DNA of 64,000 nt from Hemerocallis citrina. Its lineage: Eukaryota; Streptophyta; Magnoliopsida; Asparagales; Asphodelaceae. A program made the position numbers and the translations under genes. Where the stretch lies: contig CM030363.1 in NCBI GenBank assembly GCA_017893485.1, positions 176,857,744 through 176,921,743 of the forward strand, given 5' to 3'. Shown piece after piece: positions 56,501 through 64,000 of the stretch; positions within the stretch are counted from its first letter, which is position 1; each line of letters opens with the position of its first letter. Below the pieces are notes generated by a model. That model did not search any database. It was not told where the DNA came from and saw only the letters and a list, made by a program, of their open reading frames with translations.

Positions 56501-58835
56501 AATCTTGAGAGTTTGAGTGTTTTTTTCTTTTCTTTCTCTTCCTTCTGATTTTGAGTCTTTGTTTGCTTCTATTTTATTTTGAATCTTGATTTGAGCCCAA
56601 ATCGAGTCTCTCATTATTCTGATTTTCTTACTCTCTTTCTCTGATGTAGTCTATTTCTAGTGAATCTAGTCTTCTATTATTTCAGAATTCGAAGGATTGA
56701 TATTATCAAATTTCCCAAGGTTTATTTTGGCCCGGGTAAGTTCGGTTTGAGTTTGTATCGAATTTGGAATGGAACTATTTGCGAAAATGAAACTATTTGA
56801 GAATTGTTCTTGTGAATACATGCATTTTTTTTAAGGTTCTTTCGGTATAAAAAATCAAGCTCTTGAGTTGTGTAACTGGACTCACTGTATATCTTTTTTT
56901 TTCCATCTTCTATTTACCACATATTTATCTTCAAATGGTTTTCTGTTGAAGAACATATTTGTGTGTAATGAGTCATCGTATTACTGTGTATTGAATATGC
57001 ATGTTCATATGAAGGTAACTGGACTGGATTGTATTCGAATTTGATGAGAATTACTGATGACTTGAAGGTAGCTGGACTGAAAATTGAATATACATGTCTA
57101 GCTGTCTACTATATATTTACCACATAGTCATAGTCATTTGAAGGTAACTGGACTGTATTTGAAATTGATGACTATTACTAATGACTTGCATACTCAAATT
57201 GAAGAACATGTTCAGATTCCGAACGGCGGACGGCGGATTCGAGGGCCACCAGGATAGGGAGAAAGAGAGAGCGGGAGAGAAACAGTCGGTAGGGAGAAAG
57301 AGAGAGGTTTTTAATTAGATTAGGATTTAGATTTTAAAGGGCAATTTAGTCATGCCACTTTAAAAAATTAGCCATATTTTCTCTCCCCTCCAAATTCCCC
57401 CACTTTTGGAGGGGAGCCAAAATTGGCTCAGGAGGGGTGTTGCACCCCCCCATTTCCCTCCCCTCCCCTCCTAAAAATTGAACCAAACAACAAAAGTAAT
57501 AAAAAACCCCTTCCCTCCCCTCCCCTTCCCTCCATTCCCCTCCAACCAAACAGACCCGTATAGTTTGACATGTTGGATGCTCAGAGTTTTCTGTAATACT
57601 GGTCTTGTTTGGGTTTATATTGTTAGTGATTATAGAACTTTCTGGGTTTGTAACAAACAAAATGACTGTATCTGAACTTTTTAACCAATTTAGTCCGTTA
57701 AACTTACATTTCTCTGTACTGTTCCTTTTGTTGTACTTCCATGATTTTCACTTAGTCAATTAATATGCTTGGTTTCTCTCATTTTCTGAATGTACATCTG
57801 ACAGACTTAAATGTTCATTTAATTCAGGACACATATGTTCTTTGCAAAATTTTTCAGAAGAGTGGTGCAGGTCCTAAAAATGGAGAACAGTATGGTGCAC
57901 CAGTTATTGAGGAGGATTGGGATGACAATGAAGATACCGAGCAAGGTGGGGTTTTCCCATTTTTCAACTGTCAGCAGGAATTTCGTGTGATTGCCCCTGC
58001 TCCATTACAAACTATTCCTTCCCAAATTGGTGAGGTCTCCTCACACAATGTTCAGCTAGGAGGATTTTCTTCTGAGCTTCCCCACCACAATTTTGGAGTT
58101 GGTGTACCCTCCAACAATTTCGAAGTTGGAGGACCATCTTCTGTGCCAAACTTTTATGAAAGTGGAACACCCTCCTTTTCAACTTCCATGCTTTCTGAAG
58201 TGGAATTACCATCTAGGCAGGTTCAATCTGAACCTGGAGAATTTTCCTATGCATCAGAAACTCCTGGTAGTGGCATCTTGTTGACACAATTGGAAGAAAT
58301 TCTCAACACGTCCCCGCCTAATCTACACATTGTTAATGACGAGGTGAGTTATTCTTTAACTTACCTTTTAAAACAGAAAATTTGTTTTTGCGTTCTTGTA
58401 TAATATACGGGACTCTTCATTTGTTTCCACATACAGTTATTTCATTTACCTATTCAGAATGAGGATGCCAGTCAAGTGCCTGAGTTCAACCTCGACAGCA
58501 TTTATGATGATCTTGGTGACCTTCCTGTTATCCCATATCCAGGAGGACCCACTGACCTTGATTTCGGTAATACCATGAGCTGCGATTTTGACTTGGATCC
58601 TGCATTATTAGCAGAGTTTGCTGAGGAACACTATGTCTCGCTTAGTGATTTCAGTTTGGCAAATGACCCTCATTGGGCTGCCAGCCCTACTGATCCCATT
58701 GCTCGAGCCAATGCTGATACTGATACTGATACTAATGCCCTTGTTGAAGCATATCTTAACAGTGAGGAGATGGATAACGAAAACAGTCCTCAGCCAAGAG
58801 GACCTGATGACTCCGGTAATGATCAGAAGCTGTAG
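53528..58835 (+). CDS. NAC domain transcription factor (NAC82-like), 437 residues, four coding exons
   Basis: NAC proteins are plant-specific transcription factors that bind DNA through an N-terminal twisted beta-sheet domain. Exons are 53528-53684, 54241-54503, 57828-58343 and 58458-58835, all with GT-AG borders, joining to 1314 bases. Residues 1-155 form the NAC domain, with subdomain [35 protein letters not shown] and [31 protein letters not shown] and [20 protein letters not shown], and [14 protein letters not shown]. The TDVELV wording and [11 protein letters not shown] just after the domain resemble the ANAC082 group; that subgroup call is inference. The C-terminal 270 residues are Ser/Pro-rich and acidic, with no membrane segment, so a nuclear activator is likely. 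The first exon ends inside the domain, as is usual for NAC genes. Intron 2 (3.3 kb) carries transposon insertions. Confidence 0.93.
55166..56190 (+). mobile_element. 5'-truncated RTE-type LINE in NAC intron 2
   Basis: The plus strand encodes the back half of a non-LTR reverse transcriptase: [17 protein letters not shown] start, [20 protein letters not shown] followed by [11 protein letters not shown] (FADD catalytic box), [31 protein letters not shown], then [19 protein letters not shown] and [14 protein letters not shown]. The 3' end is a CCCCAACTAGTTGGGA-type motif followed by AAAGGCTTTG and a TTG microsatellite (56166-56187), as in plant RTE-clade LINEs. A frame break near 55765 splits it. 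A 59-base tandem duplication lies at its left (55166-55281). It is in the same orientation as the host gene and removed by splicing if the intron is spliced normally. Confidence 0.83.
56279..57557. mobile_element. TIR element in NAC intron 2, G-rich ends
   Basis: The ends are inverted copies of GGGTCTGTTTGGTT with GTA on both sides (56276-56278 and 57558-57560). The left end carries GGGGAGGGG repeats and the right end their complement, so the two could pair over about 130 bases with interruptions. There is no transposase. The GGG(T/C)CTGTTTGG start is common among plant non-autonomous hAT/PIF-type MITEs; the superfamily is not certain because the flanking repeat is only 3 bp. Confidence 0.7.
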
Positions 58836-59400
58836 ACTTCAGAGGTGAGGTATGTGATTTATCCTTTTATCTCTTCTCATAAATATATTTGAATTCCTTC
58901 CTAAAATGCTCATCTCTAATGATCCTTTTTGCAGATAGTTGTACCAGTGCCATGAAAAGGAGAGCTGAGAGGACTTTAGGGGTATGGAACATTGCTGGCA
59001 TATTATTTGGTCGTCAGTGAATATTGTGAAGGGGTGACCTCCTGGTTGAGGATTGATGACCCATGCTTTGGGTGTTGGTTTTGCTTCTATTATGACCATT
59101 TGTCTTTCTCGATCACTCCTTTGAAGCTTGCAGATGGGATTAGCTGGCACTCTATTGATCAAATTCTGAGTTAAACTTATTACTGCTTAAGACTTTGTTA
59201 CTGAATAATGTTATGCAGTATAATGTGATGCTGCTGATACTATTTTCATAATATTATCAAAATTATTGGATGATAAATCAAACTTTTATTTCATGTGCCT
59301 TGTGTGTTTAATTTCAATCTGTTATGTTTCATTGTGGTGGTCCTTTTGCATCCTTGTTTATAACTCATGTTGTGCACTGATTTAAGGAGAGAATAAATGC
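58836..59400 (+). other. 3' UTR of the NAC gene with an intron
   Basis: Nine bases after the stop codon a donor GAG-GTGAGG starts an intron (58845-58934) that ends TTTTTGCAG. An AATAAA polyadenylation signal lies at 59392-59397. An intron this close behind the stop codon (under 50 bases) would not normally trigger nonsense-mediated decay. Confidence 0.6.
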
Positions 59401-60262
59401 TATTGAAACTCATGTGGTTTTCGTCGTGGTCTTGTTGTTGCTTGCAGGCTGCATGCGGAAACTTTGTGAGAATGAATGAATTTAAGTTTGTTATTGTTAT
59501 GTTTTGTTGGACCTTGTTTTTGCACAATTAGATCAATGAACTCGATGAAGTATTTACAGGTAGAGTTGTTCCTGTGGTGATTGCAGTTTTTGCTACTGCA
59601 TGCATACAGCTGAGCTTACGGCTGTCATGGTCATTGATCTGCAGGTTTAACCAGGGTTTCAAAACAGCAGCAGTCTCTTCAACATGAAGGTACCCAGCCC
59701 GAACAAAAATACGGAATATCCCTTTGTGTTAGTTCTAGTATTAAGAATATTCTCTTGTATTGTGCAGGTTATCAGTAGATCTATCCTCAACCCCATGTAC
59801 CCCAAGGTCCATCGAGTCTACTCAGTCGCTCTTGCGACACACCCGTTGTACATTTATCATTCCATGCCTTGCTACTAATTAACTTGTTTTTCATTCATCA
59901 TAAACTAGTAGCAAATCCTTGTCAAAAACTTCGCAGTCTATTTTTGTTTTGACTTTTTTTTGAAGCACTGCATATCCCAATTATCCTACAGGGTACAAAG
60001 ACTAGGTCAAACCCAAAGGTCGTTATTTTGGTTACCAAGTGTTAACACCCCAACCTCAATTACCCTCCAAAATTCCGGGACCTGGCATGGTTCATTACCA
60101 ATCCCCCCTATCAATGTCAACCCCACACCATTCCCTCCAAAATTAACTGAGAGGCAAGAAGAGGAGGAGAAGAGAAAAACAATCTTTCTCCTCTTTCTCC
60201 TCTTCCCCTCAACCCTGACATGAAGAATTGAAACCTTTTCTTCTTCCATACTAACAACACTG
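59401..60262 (+). other. Spacer and 5' leader of the ANTH gene
   Basis: No further gene is seen. The last 150 bases are pyrimidine-rich with CTCCTCTTTCTCCTCTT, typical of a plant leader. A four-codon upstream frame ATGAAGAATTGA starts at 60220. No clear TATA box was found. Confidence 0.5.
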
Positions 60263-62490
60263 ATGGCACCAAGCACAATGCGAAGGGCACTTGGTGCTGT
60301 GAAAGACCAGACGAGCATCAGCATTGCTAAAGTCAGCAGCAGTACCTCCGTCAGCGACCTGGATATTGCCATTGTCAAAGTCACCCGCCACAATGAGTAC
60401 CCGCCCGAGGAGAAATACATCAGGGAAATCCTGAGCCTCACGTGCTACTCGCGCCACCTAATCAGCCAGTGCGTTGCCCTCCTTTCTCGTCGCCTAGGCA
60501 AAACACGAAGCTGGAATGTGGCATTGAAAACCCTTATTCTTATCCACCGCCTCCTCTGCGAAGGTGATCCGTCGTACGAAGAGGAGATATTCTTCGCAAC
60601 TCGGAGGGGGACTAGGATGCTGAACTTGTCGGATTTTAGAGATACAAAGTCGTCTACCAGGGACGCGTGGGATTTCTCGGCGTTTGTGAGGACGTATGCG
60701 AGGTATCTGGATGAGATGTTGGAGTTTAGGATGCATGGGAAGAAAGGGACGACGACGAATAGGAGGAGAAGGTCTAGGCAGATGGTGTTGCACGATGTGC
60801 AGGTGGTGGAGGAGGAAGAGGAGGAGAAGAAAGAAGATAAAGGGGCATATTGGACATCGTCGTCAATGGGGATGGAGTTAGTGGTGGCTGTGAGGACGCC
60901 GGTGCATGAGATGAAGTCCGAGAGGGTGTTTTCTAGGATGCAGCATCTCATGCAGTTGCTTGACAGGTTTCTCGCATGCCGGCCTACAGGTACTTGGAAT
61001 CTTGCTATCTAGCTCGAATTAGGAAACTTGTTTCCGTGTTATTGTATCTGCTTTTCCATATTGTCAACTCAAATCTTAGAATTTTGAATTGGAACCTTCA
61101 AGTGCAGTCGCATTAGTAGGGATTATGAGTTTGGAAACAAAGATGAATTGGAAATATCTTATCGTCCACTTTCCTTATTAGGAAATTGGGTGGCGATACC
61201 TTACTCAACCATAAATGTACGAAATGGTGTGGTTTAGATTAATTAAGATTTTTTTACTCATCTTTCCCACTTTGAAAATAAACATAACCATCAAAATTTT
61301 CGTAAAAAAGTTCCGATTCTAAGTGATCTCTCTACTTTTATTCCAAACAGGATACAGTTAAAAAATTCATATAACCATCCTTTGTATCTGCAGGGCCAGC
61401 AAAGAATCATCGGATCGTAGCTATGGCACTCTTACCAGTTATCAAGGAAAGCTTCCTCCTCTACGGAGACATCCAAGAAACCATGGTTGTCTTCATCGAT
61501 CGCTTCATGGAGCTTAGCCTCCCTGAATGTGTTCGCATCCACGACATCTTCTCCCGCCTCTCAAAGCTACTCGATGACCTTGAACGCTTCTACTCTTGGA
61601 TCAGGACTGCTGGCATTGCCCGCTCTTGTGAATTTCCCACCATCGAGCGTATCACCCAACAAAAACTCGATGTTATGGATGAATTCATCCGCGACCGCTC
61701 TAACCTCTCTTCCAAGAAACATAAAAGCTTTGAACAGCTCACCTTGGAAGAGGATGCCAAGCGACAAGCCGATGAGGCTGCAAGCGAATCTTCTTCCATT
61801 AAAGCCTTGCCAGCACCCGAATCTGAACCTGAACCAGAACCAGAGCTCGAGCCAGAGCCAGAATCAGAACGAGAAGAACAAAAAACCATTGTCAAAGTCG
61901 AAGATAACGGAGAGGCGGATTTCTTGAATTTAGGAGACAGCACGAGCCTGAACAATCACACCGATATTCTTGCACTCGCACTATTTGACATGAACATTAA
62001 CAACCCTAGTAATGCTTCAACAGTTCCTCCATGGCAAGCTTTCGACGACTCATCAGCTGACTGGGAGACATCGTTGGTTGAAACCGCAAGCCACCTCTCA
62101 GCACAGAAGGCGACATTTGGGGGCGGATTTGACTTGCTTCTCCTGGACGGAATGTATAGCCAGCCGAGAGCTCCTCCATTTGCTGATGGGAATGGTAGCG
62201 CGAGCAGTGTTGCTCTTCCTAGAGCGGAGTCCGCTCCAATGCTGGCATTGCCTGCACCGCCGGTTACAGGTGGTGTAATGGCGCCCGGAGGGGACCCATT
62301 TGCTGCATCGGCAATGGTACCGGCGCCATTGTATGTGCAGATGTGGGATATGGAGAGGAAGCAAGGGATGTTGGTGGAGGAGCAGGTGATGTGGCAGAAC
62401 TATGCTAGGGATGGGATGAAAGGGCAGGTTAGCCTTGGTAAGTATCAGCAGCAACATCCATTGGGTGGTGGGTATATTCAAAGGTTTTGA
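60263..62490 (+). CDS. Putative clathrin assembly protein, ANTH domain (AP180/CALM family), 607 residues
   Basis: This adaptor family binds phosphoinositides and clathrin and helps form coated vesicles at the plasma membrane and trans-Golgi. Exons 60263-60989 and 61394-62490 join in frame (727 + 1097 bases) with GT-AG borders. The N-terminus MAPSTMRRALGAVKDQTSIS, the lipid-binding region DLDIAIVKVTRHNEYPPEEK, YIREILSL, ALKTLILIHRLLCEGDP, ATRRGTRMLNLSDFRD and FVRTYARYLDEML form the ANTH fold (about residues 20-160). A basic/acidic linker (GKKGTTTNRRRRSR, EEEEEEKKEDK) follows. After the intron, PAKNHRIVAMALLPVIKESF to IERITQQKLDVMDEFI completes the adaptor core. The tail has a Pro-Glu repeat (about residues 378-400) and GFDLLLLDGMY near residue 490, a DLL-type clathrin contact. 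Length and layout match plant CAP proteins such as At2g25430-like members; the subgroup is inference. Confidence 0.95.
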
Positions 62491-62859
62491 GTTGGGGTGT
62501 TGGTTCTTTTTTGGGTGACTGATGGTAGTGTTGTTATGAGGGTTTGGTTGTATAATTTAATCAATTGTTGTGATGCATGCCATTGTTAATGAACTTAGGG
62601 TTCTGGGTGTTTTTAAGTTTGTATATATATATATATTGACCATTTGGAAAGTGTAATGCTGGTTTTTTCTGGAATTGGAATGGTTCAATCACACACCTTG
62701 TTAGTATTATCTTGTTCTATCTGTATAGTTCGTATCCGAGAACACAGTAGCATAGTCAGGATTTTAATTTTTATCAAGGGGTACGACGCTTACTATTAAA
62801 AAATAATAAATTATAATAAATACATTTTATTCCTCAAAACATCATATATTAATATCAAA

Positions 62860-63120
62860 TGTTATAAACTAATACAATTACTAAATAGTCATTTTCTTTT
62901 GCAATAAAACCCTTGAAAACTTTATATTATGAAAATATTGACTGATATCTTCATTGTCAGTGATGTCTAATATGTCTCTTTCAATATATGCCACTAAACA
63001 ATCATCATCTCATCTTCCAATCGGTTGCGTAATGAAGTCTTGATAATTTTCATAGTAGAAAATACTCTCTACTATCGCGGTTGCAGTGGGTAATAGTAAT
63101 ACCAACTTTGAGATTTTTTC
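62860..63120 (-). pseudogene. hAT transposase C-terminal fossil (copy 1)
   Basis: On the minus strand, frames read LVLLLPTATAIVESIF, then MKIIKTSLRNRLEDE, then DDCLVAYIERDILDITDNED and ISQYFHNIKFSR. This is the hAT C-terminal dimerisation segment of the TTF/MYM-zinc-finger type found in many plant genomes. Two frameshifts separate the pieces. The remainder of a transposon is not recognisable. An inverted second copy lies at 63300-63480. Confidence 0.75.
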
Positions 63121-63189
63121 TATGTAAAGTTGGTGACAAATCAAGTGGGATTGCCAGAATATTATTCATCAAATGTAATTGAAATGCAA

Positions 63190-63615
63190 CTTCACATTGT
63201 GTGTGGTGGATTAGTGTGTCTGACTTCAAATTAGAAGGTTCATGGGTTCAACTCCCTTTGTTGTCAAATAATTTTTTATTTTTGTCAAAGTAAAAACTGA
63301 TTGAAAGATGAGACGATGATTGTTTAGTGGCATATATTGAAAGAGACATATTAGACATCATTGACAATGAAGATATCGGTCAATATTTTCATAATATGAA
63401 GTTTTTAAGGGTTTTATTGCCAAAAAAAATGACTATTTAGTAATTGTATTAGTTTAAAAATAAATTAAAATTTCAAATCAAAGTAAAAACTAAATCCCAT
63501 TTTGCCGGGACTTGAACAAAAAGAAATTCAAATTTCAAATAAAAGTTAAAAAATTTGTTACTAGGACTTGAACTTGGGTCTCCTATGTAAGAACCAAATA
63601 TCCTAGCCAGCTAAC
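63190..63615. repeat. tRNA-like (SINE-type) remnants around the hAT fossils
   Basis: On the plus strand at about 63204-63253 there is an A-box-like TGGATTAGTG and a B-box GGTTCAACTCC. On the minus strand at about 63615-63545 GTTAGCTGGCTAGGA and AGTTCAAGTCC play the same roles. Both look like tRNA-derived heads; neither is a convincing functional tRNA. Confidence 0.45.
63300..63480 (+). pseudogene. hAT transposase C-terminal fossil (inverted copy 2)
   Basis: The plus strand reads DDCLVAYIERDILDIIDNED and IGQYFHNMKF, nearly the same as the minus-strand copy at 62860-63120, followed by a matching AAGGGTTTTATTGC and ACTATTTAGTAATTGTATTAG. The two form an inverted repeat of roughly 170 bases around a 180-base centre. 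Confidence 0.75.
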
Positions 63616-63780
63616 CTACAACCAATTGATGAAGTATCCTATATTACTCTATTTATATTATTGATTATGTACATGTAAATTCAAGGGGCACAACCGAAAC
63701 CGAGGGGGCGCAGCCGCACCCCCTGAGAACCATGTAGCTACCCCCCTGTCCGAACATAAGAGCAAGCCCCACCGATCCTT

Positions 63781-63781
<1 letters not shown>

Positions 63782-63817
<36 letters not shown>
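63782..63817. repeat. Poly(C) tract, 36 bases
   Basis: This is an uninterrupted homopolymer followed by AATCGATCTGC. Length is likely unstable in sequencing and assembly. Confidence 0.95.
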
Positions 63818-63820
<3 letters not shown>

Positions 63821-63827
63821 CGATCTG

Positions 63828-63899
63828 CATATGGTGGGGCCCCTACCCCATATTTATGGCGATCTGAAATTGGAGTCGCATATATGCGGCTCCAATTTC
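63828..63899. repeat. Two adjacent palindromes
   Basis: An interrupted palindrome at about 63828-63852 has arms ATATGG and CCATAT around G and C runs. A 34-bp palindrome lies at 63866-63899, with arms GAAATTGGAG and CTCCAATTTC around CGCATATATGCG and only one mismatched pair. No gene is present. Confidence 0.75.
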
Positions 63900-64000
63900 G
63901 GAACCACAAAATTTTTTAATGCAAACCACCCCCCCTCCTTTAATCCAAAATTTATTTGTTTGTTTGATTTATCTATGGAATATATTAGTATATATTTATT

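Noticed and set aside
60007..60951. Minus-strand frames opposite the ANTH gene
   Set aside because: They are shadows of the well-supported plus-strand exon and show no domain of their own.
63658..63909. Minus-strand frame with a poly-Gly run
   Set aside because: It is created by the poly(C) tract and the palindromes, with no domain.

Overview
The window is nuclear DNA of a flowering plant, most likely a eudicot. It holds two intron-containing plant genes, a NAC transcription factor and an AP180/CALM-type clathrin adaptor, in a landscape dominated by LTR retrotransposons with smaller DNA transposons. The base composition is AT-rich, the spacers are long, and no bacterial operon features are present. 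Species cannot be assigned from the sequence alone.

Positions 1-33079 are a nested retrotransposon cluster. The oldest layer (A) is a decayed minus-strand Ty3/gypsy element of the Tat type, with LTR 20931-21509, gag, protease, RT, two RNase H modules and integrase. It is cut inside the integrase by a solo LTR (B, 581-15640). B is itself cut by another solo LTR (C, 1263-4701) and by a complete non-autonomous Tat-like element (D, 6193-14067). D has two LTRs, PBS, PPT and a GTCAT target duplication. It encodes only gag, and the place of pol is taken by GC-rich sequence and two arrays of about 116-bp hairpin-bearing repeats. Further right, a degenerate Ty1/copia element (about 22140-33079) is interrupted by E (24012-32709), a near full-length relative of D with pol and the same 116-bp array. 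Its target duplication is CCTTC.

Positions 33080-42780 hold remnants of host genes broken by insertions. The last two exons of a universal stress protein gene lie beside a 3.3-kb solo LTR (34044-37382, duplication CATAA). Pieces of an aldo/keto reductase gene lie near a TIR element (37546-39741, duplication TAA), and that element carries a copia solo LTR (37833-39362, duplication GCAAC). A nearby duplicated segment preserves the empty site of the TIR element.

Positions 42780-50935 contain an AT-rich noncoding repeat family and a Pack-MULE (43165-44884). The Pack-MULE has 275-bp TIRs and a 9-bp duplication, and it carries a captured fragment of an ICR/RIP (ROP-interactor) coiled-coil gene. 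They are followed by a decayed hAT transposon (46272-49778) and a foldback element built from repeated short palindromes.

Positions 51060-59400 hold the NAC gene. It has a promoter, a long 5' UTR intron with a minisatellite, four coding exons encoding 437 residues, an intron 2 loaded with an RTE-type LINE and a TIR element, and a 3' UTR intron. The clathrin-assembly gene follows on the same strand (60263-62490, two exons, 607 residues). The window ends in an inverted pair of hAT transposase fossils, tRNA-like remnants, a poly(C) tract and a palindrome.

Only the NAC and ANTH genes look intact. All transposon and remnant gene calls rest on motifs, termini and target-site duplications read by eye.
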